Part shown: piece by piece, positions 30,501 through 39,700 of the stretch
Numbering within the stretch: the first letter of the stretch is position 1
Layout of the letters: every line of letters begins with the position of its first letter
Virus record (IMG/VR): IMGVR_UViG_3300036985_002432
Span: 28,213 to 92,212 of that record
Length of the DNA: 64,000 nucleotides
Reading direction: 5' to 3' (one strand)
Origin: a virus
Notes under the pieces: generated by a model
Seen by the model: the letters and a program-made list of their open reading frames with translations, nothing else
Told to the model about the DNA's origin: nothing
Database searches by the model: none
Program-made: the position numbers and the translations under genes

Positions 30501-33500
30501 CAAAAGAAATACTGGAGCACAATCTGGTGGTAGAAAAATCTTAACTGATGAATGGGCTCAAAATTTTGTTAATGATGTTTTAAATAAAAAAAGTTATGGT
30601 GTAAAATTAGCTAAAACTCTTGGAGAAGATTATAATCAATTCTTTTATGATGGTACATTTAATACAGCTATACTTAAGGATGTAGAGAGACCTTCTATTT
30701 ATTTAGATGATATAGAAGCTGGATTAAGAAAAGACTATGCATTAAGTTTAAAGGGTTCAGGTAAATCTAAAGAAGAGATACAAGAAATTATAGATAACAA
30801 TATTAAAAAAGACCGTAAAGCTTATGAAGAAATGAATGAGGCTGACGGTGCAGGATATATTACTATTGATGCTTATAGAACTCTTAAAACATTAGAAAAT
30901 AATTGGTCTCATAAACAAGAAGCTTTATATCAAGATGAAATAAATGGAAGAGAGATAACTTCATCACAAATAGAAGAATTTTTCCCGGTGTATAAACTAC
31001 AGAATTATGGAGAATTAGCAAATAAAACACTTGCTCCTGTAACAGCAATGCATAAATTTGCACTTTCACCACTTATCCCATCTGAAGTTAAAGGTTCTGA
31101 ATTAGAACATTTGCATAAAGAGATGATGAGAAACAATATTCAGTATGCAACATTTGAATCTGGATCTAAAGTAGGAAATATTACATCTAATGGTGAACCT
31201 GATCAAATATTTACTGATGATACTCAAACTAAACTAAAAGATAAATTAACTCTTACAAAGAATACTATATATTTAGAATATCTTAAAAATGTTACAGAAG
31301 TAAATAATAAATTTAAAGGTAAAATTACTTTCCCAACTCAATTAAGAGGTTTAATACTTGATGGTTTATATGAACAAGGAGCACTTGCTTATGATAAACA
31401 TGCTGCATTAGCTAAAACATATCATGATGACGTTGCTAATTACACTGAATTATTAAAGATTGAATTACTTGATGAGATTCAATGGGAAGAAAAGAATGGA
31501 AAATATACAGGAGAATTTACTAAGTTATTATCTCTAGTACAAAAAGAATTATCAAAAAGAGATATGCCAGAACATCTAGTTAAGATGATTGGTGTTAATG
31601 ATGATGGTAGTCTTAAAACAGATTTATCTTTACATCTTGAAGCTGATACAATTGAAAAAATATTATTATCAGTAATTAATAAAAGATTAATTAAACAAAA
31701 AGTTAAAGGTGAAGCTTTTGTACAAGTTCCATCAAGTATGTATAATGGCTTATGGGATACTAAAGCAAATCTTAAAACTGCTACAGAAGCAGAAAAAAAG
31801 AAATATTTAGGTTCAAACAACTTACCATTTTATAGACCCGGAGAAAATGGAAATACAGATGCAATGAAAATTGCTATTGCTTTCCAAGGAGACTTCATTA
31901 ATTTATTAAATGTTAAATTTAATGAAGAACAAATTGGTACTCTAGAAAGATTAAATGAAGCTATTAAAGATGATAACTGGTTAAACACTGGAGACAATAG
32001 AAAATTAATTACATTATCAGGAGCACGTATTCCAATTCAAAACTTAAACTCATTAGAATTTGCTGAGGTATATCATTTCATGAATCCTTCAGCAGGTAAT
32101 AAGATTGTTGTACCATCAGAAATTGTTGCTAAATCAGGATCTGACTTTGACGTTGATAAGCTTTATTTCATGATGCCGCACATTGATGGTAGAGGAAATT
32201 ATGTTAAATCAAGTAAGACTAATACAGAATTATCAAAGGAACTTGCTTCTTTAAAAGGGAAACTGGTTACTGATAAGACTGCGCCAAATGCAAAGGGACT
32301 TATAGGTAAGCAAAAAGCTGCATTAGAAAACAAAATTATTGAGACAACTGCAGAGTTACTTGCAATACCAGAAAACTATGCATCATTAGTAAGACCAAAT
32401 GATACATATTTATTAAAACTTATTGCTGATGACATTCAAAAATATGTTACAGAATATAATAGATACAATGTAGCACATGGTGAAACAGAAAGAGTTAATG
32501 CAAAAGATGATACTAAAAGAGCAATATCTCCTAGTACAACATTAGAGATTGGATATAATCTTGATAAGCATGATAAAAATATGACAGCAAAAGCTGCATT
32601 AGGTATTGATGCTCAGGATAATAAACAACACCCAATATGGAACTCTGTTGGTGCTAAAATGCCAGCTACATATAAAGAATCAGACTTTGATGATGTAACT
32701 AATACAGCAGTAGAAGGTGAAGATGATTATGATGTACGTTTACTTGTAAGACATAACACATTGATAAACAAGAAAGGCCAAAAGGTTATTTCTTTATCAC
32801 ATAGATATGACCAGGATAATGTACGTATTGCTGATACAAGATCACATAAAATGAATGGTCAACTTGATGCTGAGGCAGACCCATGGGTAGCTGATGTTCA
32901 AGCAGATCTTGAGACTACACCTGTATTAAATTATTTAATGAACGCAGGAGTACCATCAAAAGATGCTATATATTTTGTTGCTAATCCACTAGTAAGAGAG
33001 TATGGCCTTCAACAAAAATTATTAAAAAGTACATTCTCTACTATTATTAATAAAGCAGTTACAGAAGAAAATTTTGTTCAGTATAAAGCTGCAGATGCAG
33101 TAGTTACTAAGTTTATACCTTTTGGGATACAAGCACAAATACTTTCACAAATAGCAAATATTAAAATTGATAAGTTTTTAAATAAACTTAAAAACAATGA
33201 TACAGTATATGTAAATACAAGTTTTAAACAACCAAATTGGAAAGAAATAAGTGTTAAAGAATTAAAAGCATTACTTAATACAGATAGTAAACTATATGAT
33301 AAAATTGCTGGATTAATTAACAAGTCAACTCATTCAGTTTATAAAGCTTCAAGATCATTAATAACTAATGGTAACTACTATTATGCAGCTAAAATTGCAT
33401 CTGAAATGGCTGGTATTAAACCAGGTCAATCATTTAGTACAGAAGACATGATATCTATTGTTGAGAAAGGTGCTATTAAAGAAAATCAAATGAAATCAAT

Positions 33501-36500
33501 TGCAATGTTCTTGCATTTTATTGAGATTCAAAAATACATTAAAGGTATTGGTGCAGTTATGCGTCAAGCAAATCCGGATACTAAAATATCTAAGACTGTA
33601 CAACAAATAAAAAAGAGAGATGCAAACTATGAGATTGCATTAGCATCATCAAAGTCTGATGAAGATCTATTAAAAGATTTAAAAGAAAAATCTATCTTAA
33701 GTTCATTCTATCTTAATGATTTATCAATTGATATTATTGAACCATTATTTCCATTAAGATTAAATAAAGATATCTCACAATACATTAGTGATAGATTAAC
33801 TTTAAGCAAATCTACAATAGCAAAGAAATTTGGTAAAGGTGCAGATGGACAAGAAAAGTTTAGTAGTCAGTTTAATAATGGAGTTATACAGTATATTTTT
33901 CAAAATTACATGTCAAACTTTATTAATGCTAATGGAGATGTAGTTACTATACCTGATACCTACAGAAGTATGAAAGTTGTTAAAAGTAAAAATTTAACAA
34001 GAGGTATTGAAATAGTTAATGGTCAGATACTTATAGATGAAAAAACATTAGAAAAAGACTTTAAAGATAAACTATATATAAAAGAAGTAGAGGATACAAA
34101 TAATTATGCAGCAAGAGGTTTACAACCTTTTACAATAGCAGATGATCCATTTCCATCACAGTCTTCTTATAATAGATATGTATTTGAAAGAGAGTTTTTA
34201 AGAACTAAATATCCAGAAGTAACAGAATTTTACTTAAATCAAAGAGCATTAACAAATGTATTTAATGCTAAAGCAATTATGGGTACAAATGAGTACTCAT
34301 ATACTGATCAAGTAATGAGTATTATTAATTCATTTCCTAAATTAAAAGATAAATTTCCTGTGCTAGCTCAAATAGCACCTGCACCATATAAAAATAAAGT
34401 TGGAGAAAATATTAAAGTACTTCAACTTAATGATAAGAAGATGGCAGTTGGTGAATTGGCAGAAATATATAATCAAAATCTTAAACAACTTGCTGATGTA
34501 AATATTAGAAAAGTAAAAGATATAGTTGAGAATCAAAAAATTAGTGATGTATTTAAAGTATTCTCATTAATGATGATACATCAACATGGTGTTGGATTTA
34601 GTAAGTATGGTTTCCCTAAAATATTAGATGAAGCTATATATGTAGATGTAATGAGAAATGCTTCAACTAATTTTATGGCAAATCACATTAATGCACCTAC
34701 TCTAAATACTATATTTAATAAAGTTGTTAGTACTGATCAATTTCAAAACTATGTTGCTGCTCCTGCAGATTATAATAATCCAACAGCCGGAGTATATAGT
34801 AATGACATTACTACAGAAGTAAGAAATGAATTAAATAAATATAAAGATAATAATGAAGTTGGAAAAGTAACTGAATTATTTGCATCATTAGAAGATATAC
34901 ATATATTACGTATACCAAAAGATGCAACTAATGGGTTGTATTTAGACAATGCTTATAATGTATATGCACCATTGAGTCCAGGTAACTTTAAAGAAGCAAT
35001 TACTATGCTTGAAAGTATGGGAACTGATATAGATGCAATGCCAGATCTATTCTATGATTTTGCAAATGATATAGAAGTTAGTATATCTGATTTTTATGAT
35101 ATGATTAAACCTCAATTAGAAGGTGATCCTATTATTGAAGAAGTAGAAATAGGTATGACTACTGGTGTACCATTAGGTCTTAAACTTTCAATAGATAAGA
35201 AAGGTAAAGATCAAGGTAAAGCTGATTTAGTTAATGCTGTAATTTCATATCCAAATCCAAACACATCTAGTTATCAATATCTAGTAGATGCTATGAACCA
35301 AAAAGTTCCGGTAAATGAACAAATTGTAAATGGTCCAGATGTAATAGCTATGGTATCTGTAAATGGTAATGGTAAAGCAACAGAAGATCAAATTGAATAT
35401 ACTATATCACATGCACAAGAAATCTTGGATGCAGGTGGTACTATTATAATGGATTCAACTTTTGATGCTACTAGACCATGGAATAAAACAGGTGAAGCAT
35501 TAGTACAAGAAGGTATTGGAAACCCAACAGGTCAAACATCTTTAGGATATAACTATTGGGGACCTAATCCAGAACCTACTACTCAACCATCTGCTAGTGT
35601 TAAACCTACTGTTAAGGATCTTTCCAGATGGGCTGATATAAAAGATGCTACAACACCTTATACAGATAAAGGTATTGTTGTAACAAGAGTCGGTACTACA
35701 GATAACCAATTTGGAAATCCTTTTATAGGTTCAAAACGTAGAGATAAGCAAGGTAATCTTGTAGAGTCTAAAGTAGATAACATTACTGTATTTAATACTA
35801 TTGATGAAGCTGACCAAGCATATAGAGATTGGTTAGAAGGTACTAAGCATCAGAATATTGAGCCATTAAGAAGAAAATGGATATTAAAACAAATTGCTGA
35901 TGGTAAGCTTGATGGTAAAACATTATTGTACTATAAACCTATGGAGGTTACAAACAATGATGGAACTATTGTAAAAGGTGGTTATCACTCTCATGCTGAT
36001 ACACTTGCTGAAATAGTAGAGGAATTAAGATCTACTCAATCATCTACTAGTGTTAAAGAAGGAGTATCAGAACTATTTGAATCTACTCCTGAATTAGCTA
36101 ATGCTGTATATGAAGCTTTAGGTATATATAATGTATGGCACGCATCTGATAAAAAAATAGATAAATTTATTTCTGAAAATGTAGAAGGCTATTTTGCTAA
36201 TGTCAAAAAAGGATCTCCAAAAGCTGTATTCTTTACAGCTGATAAGGCTCCTCAAGAATCCTTTTTATCTAAAAGAGAATATCAAGAACAATTTGCAGTT
36301 AAAATGGATAACCCTTTAGTTGTTGATACTAAAACTGGTTATTCTAGAGATACTGAAAGTTTTAAAGAATTAGTAGATAGAGCTTTATTAAATAATTATG
36401 ATGGTGTAATTGTTAAAAATGTTGATGATAATGGATTTGTTGGAGATGTTTATATTTCTCTTAACGCAGAGAAAATTAGTAAAATAACCCCACAACAAAA

Positions 36501-36771
36501 ACAACAAGCTCAACAACAATATTCAAATTATCTTGAACAAAACCCCAATGGTAATATAGAAGGATTTAAAAAATTTGTTACTCAATCATCTACTAGTGTT
36601 GAAATAGAACCTACACAAACTGTTATATCTAATTTTTATTCTAACTTAACAGAAAAAGAAAAAGAAAAATTAGGTAACTTAGATGAATTAATTGATGATT
36701 ATGTACAAATGTATGAAGGTACTATGTCTGAAGAACAATATATTGAAAACGTATTAAAATGTAATTTATAA
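24571..36771 (+). CDS. Giant virion RNA polymerase polyprotein-like protein (DFDVD motif)
   Basis: At 4,066 aa this is the largest gene of the window. SGSDFDVDK at 2523-2530 (D2525, D2527, D2529) is the DxDxD metal-binding loop of the double-psi beta-barrel in YonO/crAss-type RNA polymerases. Flanking segments (HKMNGQLDAEADPW about 100 residues on) fit that family. An HEAWH site at 881-885 with MIAEDF about 45 residues later looks like a gluzincin-type metallopeptidase. C-terminal modules include a SLOG-like region (3530-3665, tentative), a DUF4326-like region (about 3694-3820) and an ADP-ribosyltransferase-like region (YNVWHASDKKIDKF, about 3852-3975), separated by TQxSxSV linkers. Probably injected with the DNA to transcribe early genes, as known for the phi14:2 polymerase. 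Confidence 0.8.
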   Translation: MINCALSTETVEKLYKNIFGHMQDAASKGNAFDVNKYIKHIFNGKADKSRPEIAAKIVQHIPRMVIDITNTDFFEVEDFVDLKVLHKLGQAFMNPNKGIQKIISDYTPTTDNKILKSVAETKLEEAFNIEEFDAEEGEFSERFKPYSSLTSTFQEFLAVDPTSKNITDVEQIDESKKIIYTTLSAIKETMNPQQTVADDLIYEGVSIKVKAIPLSSIPQAELDDYTRNLVVKSKSIKKQGTNLEGVTPTDNMVALVISNANGESLYFDSEGHISSKEEGGKLVYQFLRDARKKGNAYTVTDIYGKEDQILDPYEIAVNTYDKAIDGTFTNYYNSIKVSQQEDFKKIYEFKESVLKDKKGVLIPLLGISDGLPESITGSKLMLNKITSLSGVNRSTFKSIKTIQQSRGIFKKGYASIILNGNEFIVDRADVPSEIALQVSQVLTSKDFTFSERMDFYKQFFSNDLQATTRRHETAGKIENKEFWFNYSDETSQEQKQRNFLENSINLSQESVNNKTVDELAADAAAIYDVLMSGKGAKKRYPAKMNFNSDLLKDERYMTYNVDTNSIEFKDYIDFIKDLKTEISINSGDPGVFNTYMEFALPSKFLSTVDKVKEELKEDTSSDTKKVKDSIVEVLKESGGVIDADVASVKKGFYKVHYANFKVNVPGVTEEAKVYFHNKTALISVGGKTYQDPTWPKEGNLVRLVLKPELTIPSGEIITNVIEVFAVNEDGTQGAYLGSVAETEYNTKNETPKLEDEVEEQEVIASEEKETIPELEDAVILTSPIKPTSKTSRAASLLNQNIAGLDRSTKLSGDVTVEDVENANNWWNSSPLNKYITLDHAANLVNSDAFARFTVAGATLIDSNILGNISIYQKGSMVDVYHEAWHGFSQLYLTQKEKLKLYNDIREYKDKSGNTPYANKSFFEVEEMIAEDFRTYAKDPKTFKAKVPVQKTIFQKILDFLYKLFGGKINTKDVVVGNYPVSVTEMFDALYLASKDPSLLNKYSPSIDNVMWDLLNRGVEKVNDRDIDVLTKQEANLISNSIDSILSDYVDANHDARVSNGKEVTKSGTLVLLSEEKDADGITNRSKAYGYVKAVLEDKLDELNDELGTITDKSFSEIKTIEDLEGESIAVIRSKSGEDKYIFLNSQVENFNNLTPDIKQGERVKGEKYKGSIEIISDFYKHNNIIINDKNVSIIVVNDVRDAKAQFDNYVKGGAKDFVSIEIKEDGPVYTDLTSDQEDLLDNIRILQNTINNWGDEKSGVMKYHADNSRFDLIREKYIDVNYGDEELDEDGNIIDETDVTDGKDSAGIVDKAVGKKSAEQFAGKETLYIVKSLFKITNGKTVDNKLGFKELVDFNKIWGILLREVGGVKNREVAFNKLKEASVTYAPELKQLVEKKLPDPTKIKHTSEFNVSAAFWQDLSLSDIPYTQLTAFPVKEMLINEDTGYPESTITGFTMEVTDASIEPSNVIRGFQATFKTIQPEDNPYITKVDNITMLTKLNALVKNYEDKHNPGSLNIKGSLGFARSIGVYLDNLDEIKNELETNSEYYGLQYIYQIVKDLADIQAKPFGASADAQKVLRDFVIDPLAVLKSKIPKGVIKSLKGVEVYQKNILDRLAGLQAQFGLETKGKGVFNAAGDMVFPFVQDFSVSRKIDALNSVENLTDCWIKDEFKYMRYLNPTISSFTNYSQILKSVFNYETGKIDEGQKDRRNERSLDLSMVSGTQVAEFNEGTNTSDLDKSSKFLQEMHTMLKGGLQEFIRAAGKKTSIGVRVKGGLIKDKGKDSNLYVDVDMFDSEQTGDIYAANKILMPYIASEFERIQKFKNNREEFKKYTGYNRKVGGTKENPIYAGEVFTAFDKVLKEKTKELLLSEATVKGVNETPGGLTIYLRKNTELRQKIESDILEYFNEQTSSNLTNLVNNKYIDKSLIEKTNSPNLTEQEQEYMLVKAFTYNSWIHNFETVNLFIGEMSQFNHDKENLHKRNTGAQSGGRKILTDEWAQNFVNDVLNKKSYGVKLAKTLGEDYNQFFYDGTFNTAILKDVERPSIYLDDIEAGLRKDYALSLKGSGKSKEEIQEIIDNNIKKDRKAYEEMNEADGAGYITIDAYRTLKTLENNWSHKQEALYQDEINGREITSSQIEEFFPVYKLQNYGELANKTLAPVTAMHKFALSPLIPSEVKGSELEHLHKEMMRNNIQYATFESGSKVGNITSNGEPDQIFTDDTQTKLKDKLTLTKNTIYLEYLKNVTEVNNKFKGKITFPTQLRGLILDGLYEQGALAYDKHAALAKTYHDDVANYTELLKIELLDEIQWEEKNGKYTGEFTKLLSLVQKELSKRDMPEHLVKMIGVNDDGSLKTDLSLHLEADTIEKILLSVINKRLIKQKVKGEAFVQVPSSMYNGLWDTKANLKTATEAEKKKYLGSNNLPFYRPGENGNTDAMKIAIAFQGDFINLLNVKFNEEQIGTLERLNEAIKDDNWLNTGDNRKLITLSGARIPIQNLNSLEFAEVYHFMNPSAGNKIVVPSEIVAKSGSDFDVDKLYFMMPHIDGRGNYVKSSKTNTELSKELASLKGKLVTDKTAPNAKGLIGKQKAALENKIIETTAELLAIPENYASLVRPNDTYLLKLIADDIQKYVTEYNRYNVAHGETERVNAKDDTKRAISPSTTLEIGYNLDKHDKNMTAKAALGIDAQDNKQHPIWNSVGAKMPATYKESDFDDVTNTAVEGEDDYDVRLLVRHNTLINKKGQKVISLSHRYDQDNVRIADTRSHKMNGQLDAEADPWVADVQADLETTPVLNYLMNAGVPSKDAIYFVANPLVREYGLQQKLLKSTFSTIINKAVTEENFVQYKAADAVVTKFIPFGIQAQILSQIANIKIDKFLNKLKNNDTVYVNTSFKQPNWKEISVKELKALLNTDSKLYDKIAGLINKSTHSVYKASRSLITNGNYYYAAKIASEMAGIKPGQSFSTEDMISIVEKGAIKENQMKSIAMFLHFIEIQKYIKGIGAVMRQANPDTKISKTVQQIKKRDANYEIALASSKSDEDLLKDLKEKSILSSFYLNDLSIDIIEPLFPLRLNKDISQYISDRLTLSKSTIAKKFGKGADGQEKFSSQFNNGVIQYIFQNYMSNFINANGDVVTIPDTYRSMKVVKSKNLTRGIEIVNGQILIDEKTLEKDFKDKLYIKEVEDTNNYAARGLQPFTIADDPFPSQSSYNRYVFEREFLRTKYPEVTEFYLNQRALTNVFNAKAIMGTNEYSYTDQVMSIINSFPKLKDKFPVLAQIAPAPYKNKVGENIKVLQLNDKKMAVGELAEIYNQNLKQLADVNIRKVKDIVENQKISDVFKVFSLMMIHQHGVGFSKYGFPKILDEAIYVDVMRNASTNFMANHINAPTLNTIFNKVVSTDQFQNYVAAPADYNNPTAGVYSNDITTEVRNELNKYKDNNEVGKVTELFASLEDIHILRIPKDATNGLYLDNAYNVYAPLSPGNFKEAITMLESMGTDIDAMPDLFYDFANDIEVSISDFYDMIKPQLEGDPIIEEVEIGMTTGVPLGLKLSIDKKGKDQGKADLVNAVISYPNPNTSSYQYLVDAMNQKVPVNEQIVNGPDVIAMVSVNGNGKATEDQIEYTISHAQEILDAGGTIIMDSTFDATRPWNKTGEALVQEGIGNPTGQTSLGYNYWGPNPEPTTQPSASVKPTVKDLSRWADIKDATTPYTDKGIVVTRVGTTDNQFGNPFIGSKRRDKQGNLVESKVDNITVFNTIDEADQAYRDWLEGTKHQNIEPLRRKWILKQIADGKLDGKTLLYYKPMEVTNNDGTIVKGGYHSHADTLAEIVEELRSTQSSTSVKEGVSELFESTPELANAVYEALGIYNVWHASDKKIDKFISENVEGYFANVKKGSPKAVFFTADKAPQESFLSKREYQEQFAVKMDNPLVVDTKTGYSRDTESFKELVDRALLNNYDGVIVKNVDDNGFVGDVYISLNAEKISKITPQQKQQAQQQYSNYLEQNPNGNIEGFKKFVTQSSTSVEIEPTQTVISNFYSNLTEKEKEKLGNLDELIDDYVQMYEGTMSEEQYIENVLKCNL
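35581..36600 (+). repeat. Linker repeat within the giant RNA polymerase gene
   Basis: A 21-base segment encoding TQSSTSV occurs identically at 36034-36054 and 36580-36600, with a diverged copy (TQPSASV) at 35581-35601. The copies fall at the borders of the C-terminal modules, so they look like linkers used in domain shuffling or duplication. Confidence 0.75.
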
Positions 36772-39700
36772 TGGCACGTTGTATAATAACTAGCTCACCA
36801 CAATTTAAATCACTTGAAAAAGTGTATGGAACTAAACTTGCTCAAAGTTTCATTATCAATTACTCAATTGATGTAATGAAAGTAGCAGCAGATGAAGACT
36901 ATTATTATCCTTCTAAAATAGAAATAAGAGATTGGTTGACTGCTACAAGAAGTAAAATTATTAATAATGTTACAACAGCTTTAAGAGTAAATCCATATTT
37001 AAATGAGCATGCTATTAAGTCTTTATTAAAAGGTGTTATACATCAACTTGACGGTAAACAATATATAACAAGAGGTACTTCTAACTATGGTTCTACAGTT
37101 GAAACTGCAGCAGCATACAACTTAATATTTAAACCTAATTTAGATTTACTTACAGGGTTAGCAAAAAGATTTCCAAATATTTTTGAGATCACAGATAGAA
37201 CAGATAACTTATATACTAAAGAAGTTATAATTAATCCTATTAATGATAGAGATGAAGCATATGCAGTAGAAGATAGAGCATCAACTATTGAAAGTTTTAT
37301 GAATTCATATCCTGAAGCTAGAAAAACATTAGAGAATGAAAGAATACTTGAGGTTGCAGATAAGTTAGCTCAAAAATTACAACAAGCAACTGGTGTACCA
37401 TATGAATTTATTAAACCAGAAGATGCATATGAAATTTTATTAGATACTAAAACACCATATGATAGTCAAGCTGCATTTTATTTTAATAATAAAATATATT
37501 TTGTTGGAGATTATTTAACTCCGGATAGTGTACTACATGAATATGGACATCCATTAATAAAAACATTATCTATATCTAATAGACCTTTATTTGATAATTT
37601 ATACAGACAATTAGAAGCAGATACAACTGGAGCAGCTATTATTGCTGAAGTAAAAGCAAAGTACCCTGAACTATTTAATGCAGAGAATGATTCAGAAAAT
37701 GATAGATTTAAAGAAGAATGTTTAGTAACTGCACTTGCAAGAGATGCAGAATCTAAAGTTGATAAATTGATTGAAACTGAATCAGGTTTTAGAAAGTTTA
37801 TGACAAATCTTATATATGCTATTAAACAAGTTTTAAAATCTATTGTAAAAAAAGTTAACTTAAAAACTTTATCCTCATCAACTACATTAAAACAACTATC
37901 TGATATGATAGTAAGTGAAGACTTTGTTGTAGATAAAATTGTATTTGATGAATCTGATTTTGCTGAATTTAAAAAAGAAATAGATACTATAAATCAACAG
38001 TTTAGTAAAGTTACCCCGGAAACATTAACTAAAACAGTTAATGACTTCTATAATAGAATACTAGTAATAGCTGAAGCTGTAAAAAAATCTCCTAATGTTC
38101 TTAAACAAGAATTAAAAGGTAAAGATGGTACTAAGATATTTAATTATATTAAAGGGTATATGCGCAGAACTGGTGCAGTTACAGCTAATATAAATAATAT
38201 TGAAGTTGAAGATGTAATAAATGCATCAGTAGACATGAACCTTAAATTTAGAAATCAATCACTAGCACTATATAATTCTATAAATGAAATAAATATGTTT
38301 ACAGAAAATGTAGACAATATATTAGACTCATTTAATAATTTAGAAAACTATACAGCAAATGATGTAATACCAAAAATTAATTACTACTCAAATATTTTAT
38401 CTGCTAATAGTGATCTTGTTCAAAGTATAAAGAAAACAATAGGATTAAGTAAAAATAATGAGTTTATTAAAATTTTAAATGGTATCAGCCATACTATAGG
38501 AGAATCACAAGATAAAATTAAAGCTCTTCAAAAAAGATTTATAGTTGAGTTTTATGGTGAAGAAACTGAAGGTATGAATCAAAGTGTAGAAGAAAGATTT
38601 AAAGCTAATGTAACTCAGTTTCTTAAAACAGAACAAATTGATGATGCCACTATTGAAGCATTTATAAATAAAATTATAACTAATCCTGATGGTTTAGTAT
38701 TTTCAATTGAAGAAGTAGGTGTACCTGTATCTAAAGGCGTAGGTAGAGAGATAGTAGACTCAGTAAGAGAATATTATTTAAAAAGATTAGGTGAAAGTAA
38801 TTTAACTTCATACCTATCTGGTGAAAAGAAAGATGTAAATTACTTTGGCTCTATGTTTGCACCATATATGTATATGAATGACCCTATTATTGCAGGTGGA
38901 GCTAGAAGTTTAAACAATGCATTAGCCGGTGTACAAAGAGCTAATCTTAAACAAAAAGATCAAAATGCTAATATATTAGTACCAAAATTAAAAGCAGTTA
39001 ACTATACAGGTAATAATGTATCTGCAGTTGCTAATAAAATATTATTTACAGATAAAATTGGATACAAGAATTCTAAGACTGGTGAGTTTGAAGAAAAAGA
39101 AGTACTTGCATGGCATCAGTTACATAAGAACTATAGATATGATAGAAATAAACTTCAGTTTGAATATGAACAAGCTTTAGAAAAAAATGATCCTATAGCT
39201 ATTAAGGAAGCATTTCAAGCAGCTGAAAAGTTCCAAGAAGATTACATGTATAGAGAATTTAAAAAAGAAGTCTATGATGTAAAAAAAATGTGGACACAGT
39301 CAAATGAAGTAATACATCCTGAAACAAAACAAGCATTTATTGTTGATGCAGAAACTTCTTTTGAAGCACAAAGAGAAATGCAAGCACAAAGAGAAAATCT
39401 TAATGCTTTAAGTGCAAGTGATACAGATGAGTTAGCTGACATGCAAAAAATGACTCAGTATACTATTGCTAACATGGAATATAAAAAATTATATGATGTT
39501 AGAAATCCTGATGGTACATTAAAAACTGGTAAAGAACTTGAAAAAGTATTAGTAAGAAAAAAATATAGAACAGAGTCTGGTAAATTTTATGAGTCATTTG
39601 TTGACCAAGATAGAATACAAAAAGATTTTGATAACTATATATCTAGACTTGCTTCAGTAGGTATTACTTTAGAAGATACACCTGATGAATTTGATGAAGA

